A program made the position numbers and the translations under genes. From positions 62,001-126,000 of the forward strand of contig JAYZCG010000014.1 of the NCBI GenBank assembly GCA_036338435.1: a stretch of DNA of 64,000 bases, written 5' to 3'. Under the pieces are notes generated by a model. The model worked only from the letters and a program-made list of their open reading frames with translations. It ran no database searches and was not told the DNA's origin. Origin of the DNA: JAPYTY01 sp036338435 (GTDB taxonomy: Bacteria > Acidobacteriota > UBA6911 > RPQK01 > JADFOI01). Every line of letters begins with the position of its first letter. Position 1 is the first letter of the stretch. Below, one piece after another: positions 42,759 to 51,101 of the stretch.

Positions 42759-44144
42759 ATGAGTGAAAAGAATCCAGTCCGAGGTCAAATCGGAATTTTT
42801 GGGCTTGGTTACGTAGGGGTAACTCTTGGAGTGGTGCTGGCTGATCATGGGTTCGAAGTTTTAGGGGTTGAACCCCGAGAAAAAACCATAGATCACCTCA
42901 AAAATGGTCATTGTGATATCCATGAAAAAGGTCTCCCAGAGCTTTTAAAAAAGCACGCTAACAAGAATTTTAAATTTTTCAAAGATTCTAAAAATATGCG
43001 TGCCACAACCTACATCGTTGCTGTCGGTACTCCGGTGGGGCCAACGAAAGTTCCTGGTTTGGAATACGTCAAAGCAGTTGCCGATTCTCTCGGAAGAATA
43101 TTGGAACCGGGGAATCTCATTGTTTTGCGTTCAACAGTTCCCGTTGGAACGACAAGGAACTTTTTCATTCCGCTTGTGGAAGAATCCAGCCATCTAGAGG
43201 TAGGTAAAGATTTTTCGGTTGTGTTTGCCCCGGAGAGAACGATAGAAGGAAGCGCTATCACTGAAATCACCGAAATCCCACAGGTTATCGGAGGGTATGA
43301 CACGGAGAGCGTTCAGAAAGCCGAACGAATTTTTAGAGTCATTTCCCCGCAGATTGTAGGTGTCAGTAGTCTCGAAGCCGCTGAACTGGTCAAGCTATTC
43401 AATAACACTTATCGTGATGTGATATTTGGTTTTGCAAACGAAGCCGCATTAATCTGCGATGGATTCAATGTAGATCCGGTAGAAGCTATTGCAGCAGCCA
43501 ACGAAGGTTATAAAAGGGGTGATATCCCATATCCTAGCCCTGGGGTAGGGGGCTATTGTCTAACAAAAGATCCGCACATTCTACTTCATTGCACCCGTGA
43601 TCTACGATACCACCCCGATATTGTTTTTCACGCTCGCAAAGTGAACGATATGATGCCGGTTCATGTGGCTGAAAAAGTCACACACTTTTTAAAGGGGAAG
43701 AAAAAGGCGTTGCAAAAGTCCAAGGTGTTTGTTTTAGGCATGGCGTTTAAGGGACACCCAGAGACGACTGACATTCGATTTTCTCCCTCAGTTGTTGTTG
43801 CAAATTGTCTCCAGGAAAAGGGGATTAATTTGTCGGCACACGACCCGGTAGTGAGCGAAGAAAGTATTCGATTAGCGGGAATGCAGCCGATTAATGATTT
43901 GCTGGATGGATTCAAGAATGCTGATTGCGTGATTGTTATGACCAATCACATGGATTATCGAAAAAAAAGGATTTTGCGCTTTCTTACCAGGATGAACCAC
44001 CCAGCCCTTTTCTACGATCCTTGGCAGCTCCACGATTCCAAAGAAGTTCTGGCAGTGACGGGGGTAGACTACAGCAATTTAGGTTATGATTCGGACCCAC
44101 GGCTGGCATACATGAATACGGGATTTTCCCCCATTGAGCCATAG
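42759..44144 (+). CDS. Nucleotide-sugar 6-dehydrogenase (WecC/WbpA-type)
   Basis: This 461-residue protein has the NAD loop GIFGLGYVGVTLG, the central domain GTP and E-R segments, and the catalytic Cys in GVGGYCLTKDP. It is more like UDP-ManNAc/UDP-GlcNAc dehydrogenases than UDP-glucose dehydrogenases in its APERTIEG and LFNNTYRDVIF segments. It oxidises C6 of a UDP-N-acetylhexosamine to the uronic acid in two NAD-dependent steps. It could supply the WlbABC set at 22133-24848 although it lies 18 kb away. It precedes the PhnA-like gene by 14 bp. Confidence 0.87.
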   Translation: MSEKNPVRGQIGIFGLGYVGVTLGVVLADHGFEVLGVEPREKTIDHLKNGHCDIHEKGLPELLKKHANKNFKFFKDSKNMRATTYIVAVGTPVGPTKVPGLEYVKAVADSLGRILEPGNLIVLRSTVPVGTTRNFFIPLVEESSHLEVGKDFSVVFAPERTIEGSAITEITEIPQVIGGYDTESVQKAERIFRVISPQIVGVSSLEAAELVKLFNNTYRDVIFGFANEAALICDGFNVDPVEAIAAANEGYKRGDIPYPSPGVGGYCLTKDPHILLHCTRDLRYHPDIVFHARKVNDMMPVHVAEKVTHFLKGKKKALQKSKVFVLGMAFKGHPETTDIRFSPSVVVANCLQEKGINLSAHDPVVSEESIRLAGMQPINDLLDGFKNADCVIVMTNHMDYRKKRILRFLTRMNHPALFYDPWQLHDSKEVLAVTGVDYSNLGYDSDPRLAYMNTGFSPIEP

Positions 44145-44158
44145 CCCATCCATCTGAT

Positions 44159-45268
44159 ATGACTAGGCCAGCGCTGATTCTTTGCCTTGATGGATGTGGA
44201 CCAGAGTATCTTGATGCAAGCGATACTCCCAACATGGATACAATGGCCAAAGCAGGCTGGAAGACCAACGGTCACGCTGTTTTCCCCACTGTCACCAATG
44301 TCAACAATACATCGATTCTCACCGGAACGTTTCCTGCCATACATGGCATTACTTCGAATTTTTTCTTTGATGCAGGACTAGGTCTAGGTGTGTACATGGA
44401 ATCAGCTGAGTACATACAGACTCCAACAGTATTCGAACGATTGAGGAAACAGGGGTTGAGTTCGGCGTTTCTGACATCTAAGGAAAAGCTTCGTACTTTG
44501 TTGTCTAGAGGAGCTGTTGTTTCCATTTCAGCCGAGAATCCACCCGCTTGGCTGGTGCACTTAATAGGACCACCGCCGGATATATACAGCGTCGAGGTCA
44601 ATCTGTGGCTAATGGAGGCGAGCCTGGCCGTTATGGGGAATTATCCCGATGTGGCTTTTGCGTACGTCAGCACAACTGATTATGTAATGCATACGTATCC
44701 ATGTGATCATTCAGAATCGCAGCGCCACTTGCATGAAATTGACAAGCTTCTGGGAAGATTTGTTAACCAGTTTGGTGATTGTGATATTGCGATTACAGCC
44801 GATCATGGGATCAATGCCAAGACGATTGGCTTGAACCCGGCCAAAATTTTGATGGATGTCGGCATAGATGCCGAAGTCGTCCCTGTTATTAAGGATCGTC
44901 ATATTGTTCACCATGGGAATTGTGCTGGTGCCGCGTACGTACATTTGCGGCAAATAGAAAATTTATCAGGTGCTCAACAATGTTTGGAGGAGGTGTCGGA
45001 AATTGACACAGTATTGACCCGCCAGGAAGCCGTTGTGGAACATCATCTGTATCCTGATCGTATTGGCGATTTGGTACTTCTCGCAGATTCCCAAACAGTG
45101 TTCGGTGAATTCCCCTCGGCTCGTACTGAAGTTAAGGTTCGGTCTCACGGTTCACTTCACGAAGCGATTGTTCCAATCATTGGTTACGGGTCCCGGTTGT
45201 CCACAGCTAGGCCTTACTATAGCAAGGAGTTAGTGAATATCCTCTTGCCTCCTGGTGGAACGGGTTGA
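44159..45268 (+). CDS. Alkaline-phosphatase-superfamily enzyme, phosphonoacetate hydrolase (PhnA)-like
   Basis: This 369-residue protein has the AP-superfamily metal ligands in the positions known for PhnA: D11, nucleophile T46 (VTNVNNTSILTG), D174 and H178 (TTDYVMH), D215 and H216 (TADHG), and H330 (SHGSLHE). The stretch TVFERLRKQGLSSAFLTSKEKLRTLLSRG also follows PhnA. PhnA cleaves the C-P bond of phosphonoacetate to acetate and phosphate. There is no signal peptide. It sits between a sugar dehydrogenase and PEP mutase, in a phosphonate-making locus, so the in vivo substrate may be another phosphonate, or a phosphonate or phosphate ester, rather than phosphonoacetate. Confidence 0.78.
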   Translation: MTRPALILCLDGCGPEYLDASDTPNMDTMAKAGWKTNGHAVFPTVTNVNNTSILTGTFPAIHGITSNFFFDAGLGLGVYMESAEYIQTPTVFERLRKQGLSSAFLTSKEKLRTLLSRGAVVSISAENPPAWLVHLIGPPPDIYSVEVNLWLMEASLAVMGNYPDVAFAYVSTTDYVMHTYPCDHSESQRHLHEIDKLLGRFVNQFGDCDIAITADHGINAKTIGLNPAKILMDVGIDAEVVPVIKDRHIVHHGNCAGAAYVHLRQIENLSGAQQCLEEVSEIDTVLTRQEAVVEHHLYPDRIGDLVLLADSQTVFGEFPSARTEVKVRSHGSLHEAIVPIIGYGSRLSTARPYYSKELVNILLPPGGTG

Positions 45269-45501
45269 ATCTATTTGCCGAATGGTTCAGGCTAGAGTGT
45301 AGCGAAAATAAAACCCTGCTAGGATAAAAAGGGTTACTCGATGCGACGTGGGATTTTTATCGTTGAATAACCGGGTTATGGCGGTTCCTTTAGGTTTACG
45401 ATTGAGAGGCGATATTTTTCGGAGACAGGGTTGTCTTAGTGGATTGTTCCTAGTCGACACATACATTGTTTTGTTTGTGACAGCCATTGGATAAACAACT
45501 A

Positions 45502-47136
45502 ATGAATAAGACGGGAAGCTTGAGAAGACTGTTGGAGTTATCGGAACTCTCTTTCCTCATCGAAGCGCACAATGGTCTTAGTGCCAAAATTGTGGAGGAG
45601 GCTGGGTTCGAAGGTATTTGGGCAAGTGGGTTGTGTATGTCTGCATCCATGGGTGTACGTGATAGTAATGAGGCAAGCTGGACTCAGATTTTAGAAATTC
45701 TTGAATTCATGAGTGATGCAACTCAAATCCCCATTCTTTTAGATGGTGATACCGGTTACGGGAATTTCAACAATATGCGCCGCTTAGTAAAAAAACTTGA
45801 ACAGCGTGGTATTGCCGGTGTCTGTATCGAGGACAAACTGTTTCCGAAGGCCAACAGTTTTATTCGGGGTGACGCCCAGCCTCTCGCAGAAATAGACGAG
45901 TTTAGCGGTAAGATCAAAGCAGGTAAGGATACACAACAAGATAGCGATTTTTGTATTGTAGCTCGTGTTGAGGCTTTCATCGCTGGTTGGGATCTCGCAG
46001 AGGCACTCAAACGTGCAGAAGCGTACCGGCAGGCTGGAGCTGATGCAATACTAATACACAGCAAAAAGAGCAGTCCCAGTGAGATAGTCAGTTTTGCTAC
46101 CGAATGGGCTAATCGTGCTCCCTTGATCGTTGTGCCGACGACATACTACAGTGCGCCAATCGAACTATTTGCTAAACTCCACATTAGCACTCTGATTTGG
46201 GCTAATCATCTGCTTCGCGGAGCCATAGCTGCTATGGAGCATGTGGCAAAAACAATCTACGAGGAACAATCGGTTACGAATATTGAGGATCATGTAGCTC
46301 GTCTCCAGGAAGTCTTTCGTTTGCAAGGTGTGAGTGAACTCTTAGAGGCTGAAGAGAAATATTTAACGGCAGGCCCTCGCAAGAAAAACAATGCAATCAT
46401 ACTAGCTGCCTCGCGAGGCGAAGAATTGACTGAGCTGACTTCTACTCAGCCCAAGGCGATGATCTCTATTGCCGGACAATCAATCTTGCAACGACTTGTA
46501 GAGGAGGTGAAAAGTCACGGGATTGAAGATGTTGTGGTTGTGGGCGGTTACAAGGCAGAGACAATAGACATTCCTGACATTCAACTGCTTAGAAATCCAG
46601 ATTATGACACCTACAAGGATCTGATGTCTCTTGTTCATGCTTTGGATTTTGTCCGACAAGATACTCTGATTTTTTATGGAGACCTTCTAATGCGCGGATA
46701 CATTATTCGTGATCTCTTGGCAACGGATTCTTTGTTGACTGTTGTCGTGGACTCGAATGTTTCGGCTAAGTTGGAACAGGGTGTTAAAGGGGATTATGTA
46801 ATATGTTCTAGGCCTGATGATCGCGGAGTGTTCGGGGCAAAAATCGAATTGATCGAAGCCTTGAGTGATGTGAATGAAGACAATCAGAACAAGGTTCATG
46901 GGCAGTGGATTGGTGTTTTGCGTGTCAAAGGAGAAGGACGAGATTGGGTCCGAGAATCGATTACCCATCTCAGACAGAGAAAGGATGTCCAAAATCTTAG
47001 CATGACTGATCTTTTGAATGATCTGGTCGCTCGTAACCGTCCTATTCGTGTGGTGTATATCAGTGGGCATTGGTTGGATGTAAATTATCTGCCCGACATT
47101 GAGAGAGCTACCGATTTCGCCAAAGGTCTTCTATAA
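45502..47136 (+). CDS. pepM: Phosphoenolpyruvate mutase fused to a nucleotidyltransferase-like domain
   Basis: This 544-residue protein opens like PEP mutase (FLIEAHNGLSAKIVEEAGF), has LLDGDTGYGNFNN and the diagnostic EDKLFPKANS (residues 110-119; EDKxxxxxNS). It rearranges PEP to phosphonopyruvate, forming the C-P bond, the committed step of nearly all phosphonate synthesis. Residues ~296-544 resemble a nucleotidyltransferase (PKAMISIAGQSILQRL), but the NTP-binding loop reads LAASRGEEL, lacking the usual GxGxR Arg. The ATG at 45502 fits homologues; a TTG at 45487 is in frame. The transaminase gene follows. Confidence 0.93.
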   Translation: MNKTGSLRRLLELSELSFLIEAHNGLSAKIVEEAGFEGIWASGLCMSASMGVRDSNEASWTQILEILEFMSDATQIPILLDGDTGYGNFNNMRRLVKKLEQRGIAGVCIEDKLFPKANSFIRGDAQPLAEIDEFSGKIKAGKDTQQDSDFCIVARVEAFIAGWDLAEALKRAEAYRQAGADAILIHSKKSSPSEIVSFATEWANRAPLIVVPTTYYSAPIELFAKLHISTLIWANHLLRGAIAAMEHVAKTIYEEQSVTNIEDHVARLQEVFRLQGVSELLEAEEKYLTAGPRKKNNAIILAASRGEELTELTSTQPKAMISIAGQSILQRLVEEVKSHGIEDVVVVGGYKAETIDIPDIQLLRNPDYDTYKDLMSLVHALDFVRQDTLIFYGDLLMRGYIIRDLLATDSLLTVVVDSNVSAKLEQGVKGDYVICSRPDDRGVFGAKIELIEALSDVNEDNQNKVHGQWIGVLRVKGEGRDWVRESITHLRQRKDVQNLSMTDLLNDLVARNRPIRVVYISGHWLDVNYLPDIERATDFAKGLL

Positions 47137-47214
47137 CTGAGATATTTAAGATCCTAGATCATTTGTATGGCTAGCATCACACGGCCGTACACTTGCAGAT
47201 CAGTGTAAAACAAA

Positions 47215-48300
47215 ATGGAAGACAAGCTCGTTCTACTTAATCCTGGTCCCGTGAATCTGACATCGCGAGTTCGAAGTGCTCTTACAAAGCCCGATCTTTG
47301 TCACCGAGAACCCGAGTTTTCAAGACTACAAAGCAATATTCGGTCCGCAATTCTCGGCGTGTACAAGCTTTCGAAAAAGGACTATGGCAGTGTGTTGCTA
47401 ACTGGTTCTGGAACATTAGCAGTGGAGTCCATGATCACTAGTTTGGTTCCTCCCAATGGGAAACTACTCGTTGTGGAAAATGGTGTCTATGGGGAGCGGA
47501 TTAAGAGGATAGCTCAGACGCATGGGATTGAACATGTGGCGGTGGCTCATCAGTGGGGCGAAGAATTAGATGTGGCAAGAATTGAAGCTCAGCTTGCCGA
47601 TGATGGAGCGATAAGTCATGTGGCCGCCGTACATCATGAAACTACGACCGGGCGTCTAAATAATTTAGCCGTAGTGGGTGTGCTTTGTAGGCGTCACAAA
47701 AAAGCGCTTTTAATAGATGCCGTGAGTAGCTTTGGCTCTGAAGATATTCGTTTCGACGAATGGGGTATCACAGCCTGTGCCGCTTCGGCCAACAAGTGTT
47801 TGCATGGTGCTCCTGGTGTATCGTTTGTGGTCGGTAGACGCACGTCATTTGCTGGTCTCAAAGCAGAGAACCCTCGATCTGTTTACTTAGATTTGTCAGG
47901 TTATTGGCAAGAGCAGGAGAGGGGATTATCTCCCTTCACCCATGCTGTCCATATTTTTTATGCTTTGAATGAAGCTTTGGAAGAATTGGAAGAGGTAGGT
48001 GGGCAGGTGGCTCGCAAAGAACATTATCAAGGGCTTGCTTCTTTGATCCGGGATAGAGCCCATGATGCGGGTCTAAGCCGCCATCTCGCATCAGGTATGC
48101 TGGCATGTTCTCTTACAGCTTTCCAATTACCCCCGAATACTCTATACAGGCAGCTACATGACCCTCTGCGCGAAGCGGGATTTGTGATCTATGCCGGACA
48201 GGGAGATCTCTCCAAGACAATGTTTCGTATCGCCCACATGGGTAATGTCACGGAAGATGACATTGAACGGCTGTTTGTACACTTGGGGAGTATAGTGTGA
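47215..48300 (+). CDS. phnW: 2-aminoethylphosphonate:pyruvate transaminase (PhnW-like)
   Basis: This 361-residue class V aminotransferase opens LLNPGPVNLTSRVR, with LCHREPEF, GSGTLAVES, DAVSSFGSEDI and the PLP Lys in SANKCLHG. In the biosynthetic direction it aminates phosphonoacetaldehyde to 2-aminoethylphosphonate. Standing next to pepM and a PntC-like gene makes the biosynthetic direction likely. It overlaps the next gene by 4 bp (GTGA). The end of the protein is complete. Confidence 0.9.
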   Translation: MEDKLVLLNPGPVNLTSRVRSALTKPDLCHREPEFSRLQSNIRSAILGVYKLSKKDYGSVLLTGSGTLAVESMITSLVPPNGKLLVVENGVYGERIKRIAQTHGIEHVAVAHQWGEELDVARIEAQLADDGAISHVAAVHHETTTGRLNNLAVVGVLCRRHKKALLIDAVSSFGSEDIRFDEWGITACAASANKCLHGAPGVSFVVGRRTSFAGLKAENPRSVYLDLSGYWQEQERGLSPFTHAVHIFYALNEALEELEEVGGQVARKEHYQGLASLIRDRAHDAGLSRHLASGMLACSLTAFQLPPNTLYRQLHDPLREAGFVIYAGQGDLSKTMFRIAHMGNVTEDDIERLFVHLGSIV

Positions 48301-49055
48301 AAGCCGTAGTGTTAGCAGCCGGAATGGGAAGGAGGTTGCATCCTCTCTCAAAAACTATCCCAAAAGGCTTAATTTTGGTAGGAGAGAAGCCCATACTGAG
48401 GTACTCCCTGGAAGCCCTCAAGGCCAACCAGATCAGTGAAGTGATTTTAGTTGTAGGATTTCTTCAAGAAGTCATCCGGCATCAGTTTGGAAGGGAATAC
48501 CAGGGATTGAAGATCACCTATGTGGAAAATAACCGGTATCAGACTACTGGCAGTATGTACTCTCTTTCGAAAGCAAGAGATGCGATCGGGAACAGTGAAA
48601 TCATACTCCTCGAATCTGATTTACTCTATGATCCTAAAGCTATGCCGATTATGTTGGAATCCCCGTTTAGAGATTGTCTGCTGACGGCGGATGTGAGTCA
48701 GTCGGGCGATGAAGTCTACATTTGTGTGGATGAAGAACAACGTGTTGTGGAATTGGGAAAGGATATCTCTGGTGAAAGTAAACGGCGTGCTCTGGGTGAA
48801 TTAGTGGGGATTTCTAGGTTCTCTAGAAAATTCTTATCCCAGCTATTTGAGAAGGCTGAGGAAGAATACAAAAGTGGTGAGTACAATCGTCATTATGAGG
48901 AGTGCGTATTTTCATTGAGCACGCAGGGGTATCCGGTATATTCACTATTCTGTGAAAATTTGCTTTGGATCGAGATTGATAATGAGGAGGATCTAAGAAG
49001 AGCGAGAGAGGAACTTTATCCACGGATTAGAAGTCGTTTGGAAGCAAGAGGCTGA
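48297..49055 (+). CDS. CTP:phosphonate/phosphocholine-type nucleotidyltransferase (PntC/LicC-like)
   Basis: This 252-residue protein has an intact loop LAAGMGRRLHPLSKTIPKGLI (Gly-x-Gly-x-Arg) and NNRYQTTGSMYSLSKA, then LESDLLYD with the metal-binding Asp. This matches LicC- and PntC-type enzymes, which couple CTP to phosphocholine or 2-aminoethylphosphonate. It starts at GTG 48297, coupled to phnW, so CMP-2-aminoethylphosphonate is the expected product. This supplies the active NTP-binding loop that the fused domain of pepM seems to lack. Confidence 0.85.
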   Translation: MKAVVLAAGMGRRLHPLSKTIPKGLILVGEKPILRYSLEALKANQISEVILVVGFLQEVIRHQFGREYQGLKITYVENNRYQTTGSMYSLSKARDAIGNSEIILLESDLLYDPKAMPIMLESPFRDCLLTADVSQSGDEVYICVDEEQRVVELGKDISGESKRRALGELVGISRFSRKFLSQLFEKAEEEYKSGEYNRHYEECVFSLSTQGYPVYSLFCENLLWIEIDNEEDLRRAREELYPRIRSRLEARG

Positions 49056-49197
49056 CAATATAAGGTTTTGAACTTACAACTTATCCCATCACCTGGATTG
49101 TCCAGCGCAGTTTGTGAGTTGTTTTACAAAGTTACTGACAGTAATCATAATTGGGTCTGGTGGCTCTCATGAACTCAGAAAAAGCAATGAGTCGGAT

Positions 49198-50142
49198 ATG
49201 AAAGTTCTAGTTGTGGGCGGTGCTGGCTATGTAGGTGGGGCTCTCACTGATGAACTCTTGAAAAAAAAGTATCGGGTCCGCGTTTACGATTCACTTCTTT
49301 ATGAGGAAGCGTTCCGCAAGCCTGTTGATTTCGTTTATGGTGACATTCGAGATCGGGAAAAGCTTATGGCACATCTGAAGTGGGCAGATGTGGTTATATG
49401 GTTGGCAGCATTGGTAGGAGATGGGGCGTGTTCTTTAAACCCGGAGACGAGTGTGGAGCTCAACCAGGATTCTGTTGGATGGCTTGCCCAAAACTTTGAT
49501 GGGCGCATTGTCTTTTTGTCCACTTGCTCGGTGTACGGGGCACAGGATGGGTTGTTAGACGAGAACTCTCCGGTCAATCCTCTTTCAGTCTATGCAACGA
49601 CGAAGTTGGCAGCAGAAGAATATCTTAAGGATAAGAATGCCATCATATTTCGTCTGGGTACCCTTTTCGGTGTGGGCGACCTATTTTCACGTGTCCGACT
49701 CGACCTGATCGTGAATATTTTGACGGTGCGGGCAGCTACTAAGGGCGAAATTACTGTCTTTGGTGGCAGACAGTATAGACCGTTGCTGCACGTTCGTGAT
49801 GTGGGAATCATGATCGCCGAAAATATGGAGACTGATCATGTCGGTATCTACAATTTGAATAGCCAGAACATGCGAATTTTAGACCTGGCGCACCAGGTTC
49901 AGACTCATTTTCCCGATGTGGTGATACAGAAAACGGAAATGAAGTTTCAAGATGCACGAAATTACCAAGTTAGTGGGAAAAAGACACAACAGGAATTAAA
50001 CTTCTCCCCTCGTTTTTCAATAGATGATGGGATTGAAGAGGTCAGAGAACTAGTGAAAAATGGGAGAATTAAGGATCTCAACAACCCTCGCTATGCCAAT
50101 CACAGCTATCTAGAGATGCACAAGCCCCATTTGTCTGATTGA
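49198..50142 (+). CDS. NAD-dependent epimerase/dehydratase (extended SDR)
   Basis: This 314-residue protein starts MKVLVVGGAGYVGGAL (NAD loop), has FLSTCSVYG and the YATTK catalytic Tyr/Lys, and lacks obvious membrane regions. The start at ATG 49198 is chosen because earlier in-frame starts add a non-homologous basic stretch. Proteins of this subgroup often lie beside sugar C-methyltransferases. The DLFSRVRLDLIVNIL segment is typical of that group. It is followed by a GT2 gene after 167 bp. Confidence 0.8.
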   Translation: MKVLVVGGAGYVGGALTDELLKKKYRVRVYDSLLYEEAFRKPVDFVYGDIRDREKLMAHLKWADVVIWLAALVGDGACSLNPETSVELNQDSVGWLAQNFDGRIVFLSTCSVYGAQDGLLDENSPVNPLSVYATTKLAAEEYLKDKNAIIFRLGTLFGVGDLFSRVRLDLIVNILTVRAATKGEITVFGGRQYRPLLHVRDVGIMIAENMETDHVGIYNLNSQNMRILDLAHQVQTHFPDVVIQKTEMKFQDARNYQVSGKKTQQELNFSPRFSIDDGIEEVRELVKNGRIKDLNNPRYANHSYLEMHKPHLSD

Positions 50143-50295
50143 CAATCAGGGTCATGTACAAGACACAGGGAGAAATCTTATCCGGTGTCTTTTCGAGTAA
50201 ATCCCATCAGCCATCTAACATACCATTGCTCATGTTTCCCTAACTTCGGCACTTTTTCATCATATTTGGGGCTGGGGGGCTTCTGGCAAAAAGTA

Positions 50296-50302
50296 AAGGA
50301 GG
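50296..50302 (+). promoter_or_regulatory. Strong Shine-Dalgarno site for the GT2 gene
   Basis: AAGGAGG lies seven bases before the GTG start at 50310. It is one of the best ribosome sites in the window and fixes that start. The gene may be expressed at a higher level than its neighbours. Confidence 0.75.
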
Positions 50303-50309
50303 ACCGATC

Positions 50310-51101
50310 GTGAGTTCAAAGTTGAGTTTTTGTATCGTTGTACCTATCTACAATGAGGAGCTTGGCGTGGAGCGTTGTATTAGAGTTTTGTGTGAAGCTC
50401 TGGATAAATTCCCATACCGTACTTCGTTGATTGCGGTAAACGACGGTAGCACTGATAAAACTGGTACCATTCTGAACAGTCTGTTATCAGAGTATGCAAA
50501 TCTACAAGTGGTTTCTTATGTAGAAAATATAGGTTATGGAGGAGCTGTTCGCAAAGGGATTGACAGGGCGTCTGAAGAGGGTTTTTGTTATGCCCTATTC
50601 ATGGACAGTGACTTAACCAATGACCCCCGATACATTGGCGCGTTTGTTGAGAAAATGCTTGATGGAGTGGATGTGATCAAGGCATCTCGCTATGTTAGTG
50701 GCGGAGAGGCTCAAGGAGTGCCAGCTTTCCGAGTCATTATTTCTGTGATAGGCAACAAGTTAGCCCGGTTCCTATTTGGGGTCCCCATTCTCGATTGCAC
50801 CAATGGATTTCAGGCAATTAAGATCAGTTTGCTCAGAGAAATGCCGCTCAGCGAAGATGGGTTTGCAATCATTATGGAACAACTTTACTATCTAAAGTTT
50901 TTGGCCAAAACATTTCACGAGGTGCCCTATACACTTGTTCAAAGAAGCGACCTACTGAGCAAGTCGAGTTTCTATTATCGACCCAAGGTATTTGTGCAAT
51001 ATCTGAAATACCCTATTAAAAGATTTTTGAATATGGCCCCCAAGCATATTCGTTACTACAAGGACAAGGCTTCTACCACACATGACCTGTCGCGGATGTG
51101 A
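50310..51101 (+). CDS. GT2-family glycosyltransferase (dolichyl-phosphate-mannose-synthase-like)
   Basis: This 263-residue GT-A protein has VVPIYNEELGVERCI, NDGSTDKTG and the DXD-type FMDSDLTNDP. It lacks the C-terminal membrane domain of larger GT2 enzymes. It resembles polyprenyl-phosphate sugar synthases or GT2 chain-extending enzymes. It overlaps the methyltransferase gene by 20 bp. If it loads a polyprenyl phosphate, its product could feed a GT-C-type protein such as the one at 13987; this is inference. Confidence 0.85.
   Translation: MSSKLSFCIVVPIYNEELGVERCIRVLCEALDKFPYRTSLIAVNDGSTDKTGTILNSLLSEYANLQVVSYVENIGYGGAVRKGIDRASEEGFCYALFMDSDLTNDPRYIGAFVEKMLDGVDVIKASRYVSGGEAQGVPAFRVIISVIGNKLARFLFGVPILDCTNGFQAIKISLLREMPLSEDGFAIIMEQLYYLKFLAKTFHEVPYTLVQRSDLLSKSSFYYRPKVFVQYLKYPIKRFLNMAPKHIRYYKDKASTTHDLSRM

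Noticed and set aside
45303..45335. AACCCT/AGGGTT stem after the PhnA-like gene as a terminator
   Set aside because: Only 6 bp of stem, a 12-base A-rich loop and no T-run after it.
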